Notes: generated by a model not told the origin, from the letters alone. A DNA stretch of 64,000 bases from Intrasporangiaceae bacterium URHB0013 (GCA_000620545.1 KK211150.1:1-64000); one strand, 5' to 3'; shown: positions 35,228 to 43,972, counted from the stretch's first letter. Made by a program: numbers and translations.

Positions 35228-36325
35228 ATGGCGGTCCACCAGCTCAGCGTCGACGAGGCGCGCCGCATCGCGGTGCATGCGCAGCTGCTCGACCTGCCGC
35301 GCCCCACCGACCTCGTGCAGACCGTGGAACGCCTGACGTTCCTGCAGATCGACCCCACCGCGGCGATCGCGCCCAACGCCGACCTCGTTCTCTGGAGCCG
35401 GCTCGGCAACACCTACGACCCCGCCGACCTCACCACGGCGATCGAGCACGACCACACCCTCGTCGAGACCGTCGCCTACATCCGCAGCCCGCAGGACGTC
35501 CCGGCCGTCATCACCGAGGTCCGCGACGCCGAGCCCTACCCCTACATGGCCAGGTGGCTGGCCGCCAACGACTCCTTCCGCCGCGACATCCTCGCCAAGC
35601 TCGCGGCCGACGGTCCGCTCCTCTCCCGCGACATCCCCGACACGAGCGTCGTTCCCTGGCCCTCGACCGGCTGGACGAACAACCGCAACATCACCAAGAT
35701 GCTCGAGGCCCTCGCCCTCCGCGGCGAGGTCGCCATCGCCGGACGCAAGGGCCGCCAGCGCTACTTCGACCTGCCCGAGCGCGTCTACCCGCCCGACCTG
35801 CCGACCCTCACCCTCGAGCAGGCCATCACGCACCGCAACCAGCGCCGCCTCGCCGCCCTCGGCATCACCCGCGCCACGGGACCGGTCGGGCCGAGCGAGG
35901 ACCCCTACGCGGGCGACGCCGGTGAGCCCGCCGAGGTCGAAGGGGTGCCGGGCACGTGGCGCGTCCACCCGGCATACCTCGACCTTCCGGAGTTCCGGGG
36001 ACGCACCGCGCTGCTGTCCCCGTTCGACCGGCTCATCCACGACCGTGTGCGGGCCGAGCAGCTCTTCGGATTCGAGTACATCCTCGAGATGTACAAGCCC
36101 AAGGACAAACGCCGCTGGGGCTACTTCGCGCTGCCGATCCTCCACCACGACCGGCTCGTCGGGAAGCTCGACGCCCAGGCCGACCGCAAGGCCGGCACGC
36201 TCGTCGTCAACGCCACCCACGAGGACGTCCGCTTCACCAAGGCCATCAAGACCGCCGTCCGCCGCGAGATCGCCGACCTCGCGGAGTGGCTCGGCCTCAC
36301 CGTCAGCGGCCCAGCCGCACCCTAG
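35228..36325 (+). CDS. YcaQ family DNA glycosylase
   Basis: A 365-residue HTH_42 protein of the YcaQ branch. FLQIDPTAAIAPN puts the catalytic Gln-x-Asp at Gln40 and Asp42. Family members such as E. coli YcaQ unhook DNA interstrand crosslinks and remove alkylated bases. RKGRQRYFDLPERVYP and PFDRLIHDRVRAEQLFGFEYILEMYKPKDKRRWGYFALPIL are conserved later blocks. Compare the gene at 23649, where the first glutamine is lost. It runs straight into the RibD-like gene with a seven-base gap. Confidence 0.92.
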   Translation: MAVHQLSVDEARRIAVHAQLLDLPRPTDLVQTVERLTFLQIDPTAAIAPNADLVLWSRLGNTYDPADLTTAIEHDHTLVETVAYIRSPQDVPAVITEVRDAEPYPYMARWLAANDSFRRDILAKLAADGPLLSRDIPDTSVVPWPSTGWTNNRNITKMLEALALRGEVAIAGRKGRQRYFDLPERVYPPDLPTLTLEQAITHRNQRRLAALGITRATGPVGPSEDPYAGDAGEPAEVEGVPGTWRVHPAYLDLPEFRGRTALLSPFDRLIHDRVRAEQLFGFEYILEMYKPKDKRRWGYFALPILHHDRLVGKLDAQADRKAGTLVVNATHEDVRFTKAIKTAVRREIADLAEWLGLTVSGPAAP

Positions 36326-36332
36326 GAGAGCC

Positions 36333-36941
36333 GTGCGCCGCATCGTCGTCTACGCCATCACCTCGCTCGACGGCTCCGTCGACGACCCCACGCGCTGCTT
36401 CCCGCCCGACGTCGACCCCGACAAGCCGCAGCCGCCGACCTTCGACGACGTCCTCATCGAGCGCGAGGCCCGCCTCATCGCACGCCAGGACGCCGTCCTG
36501 CTCGGCCGGCACATGTACGACGAGTGGTCGCGCTACTGGCCCACATCCGACGAGCGGCCCTTCGCCGACTTCATCAACGGCGTCAAGAAGTACGTCGTGA
36601 CCTCCACCCCGCTCACCACCGCCACCGGGGAGTGGGGCGACGCCGAGGCCGTCTCCGGCCCGCTGACCGACATCGTCCGGGACCTCAAAGCCTTGCCCGG
36701 CAACGACATCGGCGTCCACGGCAGCATCGAGCTTGCCCAGTCCCTGCTCGCCGAAGGCCTCGTCGACGAGCTGCAGCTCGCCGTCGCGCCGGTGATCGAC
36801 CCCGAGGGCCGGCGCCTCTTCGACGGCGTCCCCGAGCTGCGACGTCTGACCCTGCACAGCGCGACCTCCACGCCCAGCGGCGCGCTGTGGCTCGTCTACC
36901 GCCCGGCGGAGCGGGACGCCGACGAGCCGTCGGCGCGGTAG
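36333..36941 (+). CDS. RibD C-terminal/dihydrofolate-reductase-like protein
   Basis: A 202-residue DHFR-fold reductase of the RibD C-terminal group: VVYAITSLDGSVDD opens the fold, then DAVLLGRHMYDEWSRYWP and the NADPH-binding DIGVHGSIELAQSLLAEGLVDEL. Such proteins reduce small heterocycles. The GTG at 36333 has AGGAG five bases upstream, overlapping the YcaQ stop, so the two are co-translated. Its last 46 bases overlap the antisense gene 36896-37213. A paralogue is at 43379. Confidence 0.9.
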   Translation: MRRIVVYAITSLDGSVDDPTRCFPPDVDPDKPQPPTFDDVLIEREARLIARQDAVLLGRHMYDEWSRYWPTSDERPFADFINGVKKYVVTSTPLTTATGEWGDAEAVSGPLTDIVRDLKALPGNDIGVHGSIELAQSLLAEGLVDELQLAVAPVIDPEGRRLFDGVPELRRLTLHSATSTPSGALWLVYRPAERDADEPSAR

Positions 36942-37213
36942 CCGCGCACCGCCCGCCTCGACCTCGCCGACAGCACCGACCGGTCGCTCCGGTGCGAGAG
37001 CGCCGACCCCATCGACTGGCTCGACAGCAGCGACCCTGCGCTCATCGAGGACCCCATCGACAGGAACGACGCGAACGAGGCCACGCTGCCGACCGACAGC
37101 ACCGACCCGACACTCCCGATCGAGAGCACCGAGCCCACCGACCCGATCGACAGGAACGAGTCCTTCGACCCGATCGACCACGTCCCGCGCAACGACCTGG
37201 GCAGCTCAGCCAT
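36896..37213 (-). CDS. Ser-Gly repeat protein (SIGSVGS repeats)
   Basis: A 105-residue protein made of an N-terminal LPRSLRGTWSIGSKDS and then serial five- to seven-residue SIGSVGSVL-type repeats (about 13-60), ending in a basic tail. The periodic Ser, Gly and hydrophobic residues suggest a small beta-solenoid. I have seen similar conserved actinobacterial proteins but know no function. TAGGCT lies six bases before the ATG, supporting a leaderless message. The 3' end overlaps the DHFR-like gene. Confidence 0.75.
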   Translation of the reverse strand: MAELPRSLRGTWSIGSKDSFLSIGSVGSVLSIGSVGSVLSVGSVASFASFLSMGSSMSAGSLLSSQSMGSALSHRSDRSVLSARSRRAVRGYRADGSSASRSAGR

Positions 37214-37219
37214 GACCGC

Positions 37220-37225
37220 AGCCTA
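37220..37225 (-). promoter_or_regulatory. -10 box (TAGGCT) of a leaderless transcript
   Basis: TAGGCT on the minus strand ends six bases before the ATG at 37213. The gap 37226-37382 also carries a GTATGCCGT nonamer at 37252. Confidence 0.55.
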
Positions 37226-37382
37226 GGCACGCGTACCCGTTTCCGGGGGCGTATGCCGTCCGCCGCCCTCCCGCACGTATCACTCCTGCCGCCCGCTCCT
37301 CCTCCCCTGCAACGGCGCCGACCCGCACGACCGGGGTGGCTGCCCTCGGCCCCACCCACCGCAGGCCCCTCAGGAGCACCCC

Positions 37383-38501
37383 GTGAGCAGCACCTTCGCC
37401 TTCACCGTCCACCCGCGAGCCCGCCTCGGCGAGGACCTCGCCCGCATCTGGTCGCCGCTGGCCCGGGTGCCCGACTCTGTCTACGACACGGCCCTTCGAC
37501 GACTCCCGCTGCCGCCCGTCACCATGGCCGGCATCGACATCGGCGGCGAGCACGTGGGCCACGTCGTCCTCGTGCCCTACGGCGCACGACACCTGTTGGG
37601 GTCACCCGGCGAGGGACGCGCCCGCGTTCACCGTGCGGTCGACAAGGCCCGGGCCCTCGGCTGCGACGTCGTGGGGCTCGGCGCCCTGACCGCCACGGTG
37701 ACCGCGGGCGGGGTGTCCCTCCGCAGCCGCACCGACATCGGCGTCACGAACGGCAACGCCTTCACCGCCGCCATCGTCGACGACCAGGCCCGCCGCCTGC
37801 TGCGCAGCGCCGTGGACCACGCGGCCGACCCGCACGTCGCGATCGTCGGAGCCACGGGCAGCGTCGGCGCCGCGGTCACCCGACTCCTCGCCCGCGACCG
37901 GGCCGCCGCCCGCCTCACCCTCGTCGCCCGCGCGACCGGCCGCCTCGACGCACTCGCCGCCGAGGTCGGCAGCCAGGTGCCCACGACCACCTCGACGACC
38001 ATGGACGCCGTCGCGACCGCCGACCTCGTCATCCTCCTCACGGCCTCAGCCGACGCACTCCTCGGCGCGCAGCACCTCGCGCCCGGAGCCGTCGTGCTCG
38101 ACGCCACGCAGCCCCGCAACACCTCGCCCTCGCTCCTCGACGAGCGGCCCGACGTGCTCGTCGTCGACGGCGGCGTCGTCGACATCCCGAGCCTGCGCCT
38201 CGTCGGCGGCAACATCGGCCTCCCCGACGGCCGCTCCTACGCGTGCTTCGCCGAGACCGCGCTCCTCGCGCTCACCGGCCACCGCGGCCACTTCTCCATC
38301 GGGGTCCCGACCGTCGAGCTCGTCGACCGGACGCGCGGAATGGCCGCCGACCTCGCCCACTTGGGTTTCCGTGCCGCGGAGCCGACGACCTTCGGACGCC
38401 CCGTCACCCTCGGCCGGGCCGTCGCCGCCAACAGGCTGGGCACCACGGTTGGTACCACCCGCGGCACCAACGTCGGCGCCGCACTGGAGCTGGCGTCATG
38501 A
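37383..38501 (+). CDS. Acyl-ACP-reductase-like NAD(P)-binding protein
   Basis: A 372-residue protein whose layout matches cyanobacterial acyl-ACP reductase (AAR): GCDVVGLGALTATVTAGG in the N-terminal half, then a Rossmann fold with VAIVGATGSVGAAV, LILLTASADALL, VLDATQPRN and VVDGGVVDIPSL. YACFAETALLALTG contains Cys288 at the place where AAR carries its acylated catalytic cysteine. If correct it makes fatty aldehydes from acyl thioesters. No aldehyde-deformylating oxygenase gene is seen nearby. CAGGAG lies six to seven bases before the GTG. It overlaps the next flavoprotein by four bases. Confidence 0.7.
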   Translation: MSSTFAFTVHPRARLGEDLARIWSPLARVPDSVYDTALRRLPLPPVTMAGIDIGGEHVGHVVLVPYGARHLLGSPGEGRARVHRAVDKARALGCDVVGLGALTATVTAGGVSLRSRTDIGVTNGNAFTAAIVDDQARRLLRSAVDHAADPHVAIVGATGSVGAAVTRLLARDRAAARLTLVARATGRLDALAAEVGSQVPTTTSTTMDAVATADLVILLTASADALLGAQHLAPGAVVLDATQPRNTSPSLLDERPDVLVVDGGVVDIPSLRLVGGNIGLPDGRSYACFAETALLALTGHRGHFSIGVPTVELVDRTRGMAADLAHLGFRAAEPTTFGRPVTLGRAVAANRLGTTVGTTRGTNVGAALELAS

Positions 38502-39778
38502 CGACGCTGATCCGCGGCGGACACCGGGCCCGTCACCGCGTCGTCCTCCTCGGCGGCGGCTACGTCACCCTCCACGCGTATGCCGGCCTGATGCGCCACG
38601 CCGGGCGTGCCGTCCGCAGCGGCGGCGTCCAGGTCGTCGTCATCAGCACCGACGACGCGCACAGCTTCCACGGCTTCACCGGCGAGGTGCTCGCAGGCCT
38701 GCTCCCCTACGACCGCACGCGTACGCCGCTCGTCGACGCGATGCCGCACGCGAACGTCATCCTCGGGCGGGCGACGGCGATCGACGCCGAGCACCGGCTC
38801 GTCCGCTACGAGCTGGCCGACGACCCCGGCGAGCGCGTCCTCGACTACGACGCCCTCGTCGTCGGCACCGGTGGCCGCGAGCCCGCCACCGCGGTGCCGG
38901 GCCTGGCCGAGCACGGTTTCACCCTGCGAGCACCCGGCGACATCGCCGTCCTCGCCGAACACGTCCGACAGGCAGCGACCCACCACGATCGCCAGCCGCA
39001 CACCGTGGTCATCGCCGGAGGAGGCATGGCCGGGGTCGAGATGGCAGCCGCCCTCGCCGACCTGGGCGGCGCGCGGGTCCACGTCGAGCTCGTCCACTCG
39101 GGCGACGCGATCCTCCCCGAGCTCCGCGACGACCAGCCGGGTCTGGCTCGCCGCGCGGAGCGGGAGCTGAAGCGACTGGGCGTCCGCGTCCGGCTGGGAG
39201 TGCGCCTCGCCTCGGTGACCGAGGACCACGCATACCTCTCCGACGGGACCAGCCTGCCGGCGAGCACTGTCGTCGGAACCATCGGCCAGCGGCCGGTGCA
39301 GGTCCCCGGCCTCGACGCCCACCGTGACCCGCGCGGCCGGCTCGTCACGCGCCCCGACCTCTCCGTCGTCGACGGCGTATGGGCTGCCGGCGACGCCGCG
39401 TGCGTCGTGCACCCGACGAGCGGAGAGCCCGTGCCGGCCAACGCGCTGTGGGCCATCAAGGGCGGCGAGCACGTCGGACGCAACCTCGCGCGGACCCTCC
39501 GCGGTCGCTCGACCAAGCCGTTCGCGTACCGCGGGCTCGGGCAGGCCGCCTCCTTCGGTTTCGGCCGGTCGATCTCCGAGCTTTACGGCATCCCCTTCAC
39601 CGGGTGGCTGGCGTGGGTGCTGCGCCTGACCTTCTTCCTGCGCTTCATGCCGTCCCGGCGCAAGGCGGCCCAGGTGCTCGGCGACTTTGCCCGCCACGCC
39701 GCATACGGCCGCAGCGCATCCGGCTCGGCACCCGTCGAAGCGACGGTCGCCGACCTCGCGCCCGCCCGGACCGCGTAG
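38498..39778 (+). CDS. NDH-2-like FAD oxidoreductase
   Basis: A 426-residue two-dinucleotide-binding flavoprotein. VVLLGGGYVTLHAY binds FAD, VVIAGGGMAGVEMAAALA binds NAD(P)H, and VWAAGDAACVVHP closes the FAD site. FHGFTGEVLAGLL resembles the quinone-side segment of type II NADH dehydrogenases. The C-terminal part has a hydrophobic stretch (WLAWVLRLTFFLRFM) for membrane contact. Its ATG overlaps the AAR-like stop (TCATGA), so both are one unit, and it may supply or remove reducing power for that enzyme. Confidence 0.88.
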   Translation: MTTLIRGGHRARHRVVLLGGGYVTLHAYAGLMRHAGRAVRSGGVQVVVISTDDAHSFHGFTGEVLAGLLPYDRTRTPLVDAMPHANVILGRATAIDAEHRLVRYELADDPGERVLDYDALVVGTGGREPATAVPGLAEHGFTLRAPGDIAVLAEHVRQAATHHDRQPHTVVIAGGGMAGVEMAAALADLGGARVHVELVHSGDAILPELRDDQPGLARRAERELKRLGVRVRLGVRLASVTEDHAYLSDGTSLPASTVVGTIGQRPVQVPGLDAHRDPRGRLVTRPDLSVVDGVWAAGDAACVVHPTSGEPVPANALWAIKGGEHVGRNLARTLRGRSTKPFAYRGLGQAASFGFGRSISELYGIPFTGWLAWVLRLTFFLRFMPSRRKAAQVLGDFARHAAYGRSASGSAPVEATVADLAPARTA

Positions 39779-39847
39779 TCCTCCGCCCCGCGGTGAGCCA
39801 GGCCCGGAACCGTGTCGAGATCGGTGCGCACCGTTCGACGTGTGGGC

Positions 39848-40114
39848 ATGACGACCACTTCAGAAGCAGGTGTGACCACCCAGCCCGCCGGCAAGCCAGC
39901 CCCCAAGGGGCCGGCCTCGTACTTCCCCTCGATCGAGAAGACCTACGGCCAGCCGGTCGGGCACTGGATCGGCCTCGTCCGGGAGCAGCATGCCGCCGGC
40001 ACCGTCAAGCACGGCGAGCTCGTCACGTGGCTCAAGGCAGGGCACGCCCTCGGGCACGGGCACGCGAACGCCGTCGTGGCCCACACGCTCGGCCTCATCC
40101 AGGCCGCCGCGTAG
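39848..40114 (+). CDS. DUF4287 protein
   Basis: An 88-residue protein. SYFPSIEKTYGQPVGHWIGLVREQ and HGELVTWLKAGHALGHGHANAVVAHTL are the DUF4287 signature, a small helical domain of unknown function often found in stress-related loci. A Pro/Lys-rich N-terminus precedes it. No operon partner is obvious. Confidence 0.88.
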   Translation: MTTTSEAGVTTQPAGKPAPKGPASYFPSIEKTYGQPVGHWIGLVREQHAAGTVKHGELVTWLKAGHALGHGHANAVVAHTLGLIQAAA

Positions 40115-40336
40115 ACGACGGCCTCACGCAGAGTCCTTCCTCGTCGGGTCGGTGACGCACGTCCGGGCGGCTCGTTCGTGCTGTCCCACCCTGATGCTGA
40201 AGGTCGCTCCTCACGGTGTCGCCGGGCTCGCCCGCTCGGCGGCCTCGGCTGTCGAACCTTTCGGAAGGAATCCGCCCGGTCCGCGGTTGTCACCAGGGAC
40301 GTCCCCACCCGGGGCCTGACCGATGAGGAGCTCAGC

Positions 40337-40618
40337 GTGCGCGCGATCTGGAACGGCAAGGTCATCGCCGAGAGCGACGACACCGTGGTCGTCGAGGGCA
40401 ACCACTACTTCCCCCGCGAGTCCGTCGACAGCGCGGTGCTCGTCGACAGCAGCACCCACACGACGTGCCCGTGGAAGGGGGAAGCGTCGTACTTCTCCCT
40501 CGCCGTCGACGGCGAGACGAACCGCGACGCCGCGTGGTACTACCCGAGCCCGAAGAGGGCGGCCGCGAACATCCAGGACCGCGTCGCGTTCTGGCGCGGC
40601 GTCACCGTCACCGACTGA
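40337..40618 (+). CDS. DUF427 protein
   Basis: A 93-residue DUF427 protein: VRAIWNGKVIAESDDTVVVEGNHYFPRESV and TCPWKGEASYFSLAVDGETNRDAAWYYPSPKRAAANIQDRVAFW. The fold is a small beta barrel of unknown role. GAGGAG lies six bases before the GTG. It converges on the DUF1801 gene. Confidence 0.93.
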   Translation: MRAIWNGKVIAESDDTVVVEGNHYFPRESVDSAVLVDSSTHTTCPWKGEASYFSLAVDGETNRDAAWYYPSPKRAAANIQDRVAFWRGVTVTD

Positions 40619-40673
40619 CCACGGGCTGAGTCCGCGTGGCTGAGCCCCGGCCAGGCGATGTCAGCCAAGGTCG

Positions 40674-41063
40674 TCAGGCGGTGTGGCGCGCCGCGAGCGC
40701 CAGGGCGACCCGCTCGATGAGGTCGTACGGCACGGGGTCCTTGTAGAAGAACTGCACCGTGTCCTTCCTCGCCCGGTGCGGCGCCACCTCCGCCTCGAGG
40801 GCGGGGTCGAGCTCCCCGACGGGGTACAGCCCGACGTGCTTCTTCCACCCCGCGAAGTGGATGCCGTAGCGGTCGGCGAACATGATCGCCGGCATGCCGT
40901 AGCGGATCTTCTCCTCGCCGTCGGGCACCGCCCGACGGAGCGCAGCATGAACCTGCTCGAGCACCTCCCGCGGCCCGTCGGGAAAGCCGCTGACGTATGC
41001 CGCCACGGTCGTCGGTGTCCCCGTGCCCGTCGTCGTCGTGCGCGCGGTCTCCGGCTCGCTCAT
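40674..41063 (-). CDS. DUF1801 protein (second copy)
   Basis: A 129-residue DUF1801 protein with EEKIRYGMPAIMFADRYGIHFAGWKKHVGLYP and the KDTVQFFYK segment. A Thr-rich N-terminus of about 20 residues precedes the domain. GAGGGGG is five bases before the ATG at 41063. It resembles the DUF1801 gene at 2436 in the AGWK-HVGLYPV core. Confidence 0.9.
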   Translation of the reverse strand: MSEPETARTTTTGTGTPTTVAAYVSGFPDGPREVLEQVHAALRRAVPDGEEKIRYGMPAIMFADRYGIHFAGWKKHVGLYPVGELDPALEAEVAPHRARKDTVQFFYKDPVPYDLIERVALALAARHTA

Positions 41064-41198
41064 CGGTCCCCCTCGTCGTGGGTGCGGTGACCCAGCCCAG
41101 TGTGGCCGACAGCCATGCGCTCGGCCATGGTCGATTCGTCGGACAGGGCGGTGGCGATCACCTACGGTGATCCGAACACCAGGGGATCAGGGAGCACG

Positions 41199-42227
41199 AT
41201 GCGCAGCCGCACGACCAACGGACTCGTCACCATTGCTGCCCTCGTGGCACTGGCCGCGGTCGGCGGCACCGCAGCGCGAGGGTCCGACGACGTCCCTTCC
41301 GCTGTCTCCGTGACGGTGACTCCCATCCCGCCGCGGTCGGCTGCCGAGACGGCCACGACCGATGGCGATGCCGCTCGGCGGGCGGCCGAGGCCAAGGCTG
41401 CTGCGGACCGGGCTGCCGCGGACCAGGCAGCCGCGGACCAGGCTGCCGCCGACCAAGCAGCCGCGGACCAGGCTGCCGCGGATCAGGCAGCAGCAGCGAA
41501 GAAGGCTGCCGACGCCAAGGCTGCCGCTGCGCGCGCGGCCGCCGCGAAGGCGGCTGCTGACGCAGCAGCCAGATCCAAGGCCGCCGCCGCGGCGAAGGCC
41601 AGGGCCGCCGCCACCTGGTCCGTGACGAAGGTCGTCGACGGCGACACGGTCTGGGTATCCCGGGCCGGGGTCACCAACAAGATCCGTGTCATCGGCATCG
41701 ACACCCCAGAGACGGGCCAATGCGGCTTCACCGAGGCCCGCAACGCCCTGCGCGGCATCATCGGCGGCCAGCGCGTGACCCTCACCGCCGGCGCCCAGGA
41801 CGACGTCGACCGTTACGGCCGGCTGCTTCGCTATGTCGACGTCAACGGCGTCGACGCCGGCCTGCGCCTCATCAAGAAGGGGTATGCCGTCGCCCGCTAC
41901 GACTCGCGCGACGGCTACGGTCCGCATGCCAGAGAGACGGCCTACGTCCGGGCCGACGCCGCCAGCCCCAAGGCGGCCTGCACCGATCCGGATGCGGGTA
42001 CCACCGACGGCGGCACCGGAAGCACCGGCGGGAGCGGCTTCACCGGCTCGTGGCCGCAGGCGGGCGACACGTCCCCGTGCCCCCGGTCGCGACCCGTCAA
42101 GGGCAACGAGAACTCGATGATCGCGCACGAGCCGAGCGACCGGTACTACAACGTCACCAAGCCCGAGCAGTGCTTCGCGACGATGGACGACGCCGTGGCC
42201 GCCGGCTTCCGCCCCGCCAAGGTCTGA
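41199..42227 (+). CDS. Secreted thermonuclease-like nuclease with Ala-rich stalk
   Basis: A 342-residue exported protein. Residues 1-28 look like a signal peptide, 60-138 are an Ala-rich stalk that includes five AADQA-type repeats, and 139-255 form a staphylococcal-nuclease domain with VVDGDTVWV, Arg163 (IRVIGIDTPE), Glu171 and Arg208 (GRLLRY). Calcium-dependent nucleic-acid cleavage outside the cell is likely. A Gly/Thr/Ser linker leads to a C-terminal block (SPCPRSRPVKGNENSMIAH and PEQCFATMDDAVAAGFRPAKV) resembling Excalibur-type or nuclease-associated domains. Start ATG has GGGAG four bases before it. Confidence 0.9.
   Translation: MRSRTTNGLVTIAALVALAAVGGTAARGSDDVPSAVSVTVTPIPPRSAAETATTDGDAARRAAEAKAAADRAAADQAAADQAAADQAAADQAAADQAAAAKKAADAKAAAARAAAAKAAADAAARSKAAAAAKARAAATWSVTKVVDGDTVWVSRAGVTNKIRVIGIDTPETGQCGFTEARNALRGIIGGQRVTLTAGAQDDVDRYGRLLRYVDVNGVDAGLRLIKKGYAVARYDSRDGYGPHARETAYVRADAASPKAACTDPDAGTTDGGTGSTGGSGFTGSWPQAGDTSPCPRSRPVKGNENSMIAHEPSDRYYNVTKPEQCFATMDDAVAAGFRPAKV
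41398..41500 (+). repeat. 15-bp tandem repeat coding for AADQA
   Basis: Six near-copies of GCAGCCGCGGACCAG, in frame, form the Ala-rich stalk of the nuclease. Confidence 0.9.
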
Positions 42228-42284
42228 CAAGCCGCAGCGTCGAAGCCGTCGAGCGCCCGCGCGGTCATGCGACGCACCTCAACG

Positions 42285-42548
42285 CCCCGAAACACACCCG
42301 TAACGGTCAACGCGACCGAGTTGCAACCACCGAGACCTGACCGCTTCCGGGCGTGTTGCCGACTGAGCGGCCTGGCACCGGACCCCGACCCGGGATGGCC
42401 CGGCCCCGATCCACCCACCCCAACGCCCGGCAACACACCCGGTATCGGTCAAGGCGATTCGGTTGCAACCACCGCGACCTGACCGTTGCCGGGTGTGTTG
42501 CCGACCGAGCAGCCCGGCACCGAGCCCAGACCCGGGATGGCCGGACCC
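42285..42548. repeat. Repeat family C, two tandem copies
   Basis: Two copies about 145 bases apart. Each has AACACACCCGG-like DNA, then GTCAACGCGA, then the palindrome GGTTGCAACC (copy 1 differs at the first base), then CCGGGTGTGTT-like DNA, so the outer parts pair. A CCGGACCCGACCCGGGATGGCC block follows each. They fill the gap between the convergent nuclease and GNAT genes. A third copy is at 46401-46475. Confidence 0.88.
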
Positions 42549-42564
42549 GGTCTGGCCGGCGGAG

Positions 42565-43329
42565 TCAGTCGTCGAGCTCGAGGATGCAGGCGGTGCCGAC
42601 GTCGACGAAGCCGATCCGGCGGTAGATGTCGACCGCGGCGTCGGACCCGGCCGACAGGAAGACGACCTCGACGCCCTGCTCGCGACAGACCGCGACGAGC
42701 GTGCTGGTGATCGCCGTCCCGTGGCCACGCCCCCGGTGGCCGGGCGGCACGGCGATCCCCATCAGCTCGGCCACGTCACCCCGCGGCGCGGCGGACCCGG
42801 CGCCACAGAGACGGTTGCCCTCGAACGAGGCGACGACGACGAGGTCGCCGCTCTCCATCAGCTCGGGCCGCTTGCCCGGGTCCTTCGGCTCGACCTCGTC
42901 GCGCCCGGCGAAGCCCGCCGACACCGACCCGAGGGCCAGCGACAGGTGCGGCTCGGCCGGGTGCAGCGCCCGGGCCCGCGGGTCAGCGACCACTGCGACG
43001 TCGGACGGCATGACGAGCAGTGGGTAGCGGTGCGGCTCGTGGCCGGCCGATCGCAGGGCGGGGAGCAACGACGGAGTCACCTCGTCCACCCACTCGACCG
43101 CCCGCGGCACGTCCAGCTCCCGCTGGCGCTCGAGCACACGGCATACGTCCTCGCGGGTGAGCACGCCGTGGGCACCGAGCCGCGGCCGCGCGTAGAACTG
43201 CCACCCCGTCCCCTCGTCCGCGACGAAGAGGGTGAACGGGCCGACCTCCTCGACCGTCGCGGCGGTGCGCGGGACGCAGTCGTAGTACGCCTCGATGCCG
43301 TCCAGCCGCGCGTCGTGAGCTCGCCCCAT
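42565..43329 (-). CDS. GNAT N-acetyltransferase
   Basis: A 254-residue protein. The first 120 residues are a divergent GNAT-like half, and the last 100 a canonical GNAT domain with VAELMGIAVPPGHRGRGHGTAITSTLVA and LSAGSDAAVDIYRRIGFVDVGTACI. The substrate is unknown. The ATG at 43329 is the first that keeps the N-terminal half; the in-frame extension upstream to 43569 is antisense to the DHFR-like gene and rejected. Confidence 0.88.
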   Translation of the reverse strand: MGRAHDARLDGIEAYYDCVPRTAATVEEVGPFTLFVADEGTGWQFYARPRLGAHGVLTREDVCRVLERQRELDVPRAVEWVDEVTPSLLPALRSAGHEPHRYPLLVMPSDVAVVADPRARALHPAEPHLSLALGSVSAGFAGRDEVEPKDPGKRPELMESGDLVVVASFEGNRLCGAGSAAPRGDVAELMGIAVPPGHRGRGHGTAITSTLVAVCREQGVEVVFLSAGSDAAVDIYRRIGFVDVGTACILELDD

Positions 43330-43378
43330 CGAGCCACCATGACAGCCGGTGGCGGGCGCGAGCGACCGGATTACGGCG

Positions 43379-43972
43379 TCAGCCGCGCAGCACCGGGTAG
43401 ACGAGGTGCGTGACGCGCTCGCCCTCGACGACGGTCGTCGGGTTGCCGAGCACGACCTGGCCGGCGGCCTCGGTGAAGTAGGGCCGCCCCACGCCGAGGA
43501 AGCACGGGACGAGGTCGATCGCCACCTCGTCGAGCAGGTTCTCGGCGAGGCACTGGCTCGCGATCTCACCGGCCGCGACCCCCACGTCAGCGTCGCCCGC
43601 GATCTCCCGCGCCCGGCCCACCGCCGCGTGCACGCCGCCGGTCACGAACTCGACCGTGCCGCCGGGATATCCCCAGCCGACCGGCGGCTCGTGGGTCAGC
43701 ACGACGACGGGAACGCCGAGCGGATGCGTGCCCTTCCACCCGTCGGTGAGGTCGAAGAGTCGCCGCCCGACGACCAGCGCACCGAGCCGGCCCACCCACT
43801 CGCGCCAGTAGTCCGCGTCGGTCTGCGTCAGGTGGAAGGTCATGTCGCCGCCTGCCGACTCCCACGGGACGTCGCCGGCCTCGTACCAGTCGAAAAGCGG
43901 CCCCACCTCGTCGTTCGGTCCGGCGACGAAACCGTCCAGCGACGTCGATGCCGACGACACGACCTTGCCCAT
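43379..43972 (-). CDS. DHFR/RibD C-terminal-like reductase
   Basis: A 197-residue reductase: VSSASTSLDGFVAGPNDEVGPLFDWY, GALVVGRRLFDLTDGWKG and VAAGEIASQCLAENLLDEVAIDLVPCFLGVGRPYF are family blocks. It should use NADPH. AGGAG lies six bases before the ATG. Just upstream, 43978-44020 carries four tandem GGCTCTGCG units. Confidence 0.9.
   Translation of the reverse strand: MGKVVSSASTSLDGFVAGPNDEVGPLFDWYEAGDVPWESAGGDMTFHLTQTDADYWREWVGRLGALVVGRRLFDLTDGWKGTHPLGVPVVVLTHEPPVGWGYPGGTVEFVTGGVHAAVGRAREIAGDADVGVAAGEIASQCLAENLLDEVAIDLVPCFLGVGRPYFTEAAGQVVLGNPTTVVEGERVTHLVYPVLRG

Noticed and set aside
36524-38497. Very long open frame upstream of the NDH-2-like gene
   Set aside because: It runs out of frame through the DHFR-like and AAR-like genes and has Arg/Pro-rich composition typical of a shadow frame in GC-rich DNA.
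37383-38501. Shikimate dehydrogenase or glutamyl-tRNA reductase
   Set aside because: The Rossmann core is similar, but the N-terminal half and the YACFAE segment fit acyl-ACP reductase better, and the tRNA-reductase signature is missing.
42463-43413. Plus-strand frame over the GNAT gene
   Set aside because: Antisense to a clear GNAT domain and Arg-rich; begins inside repeat family C.
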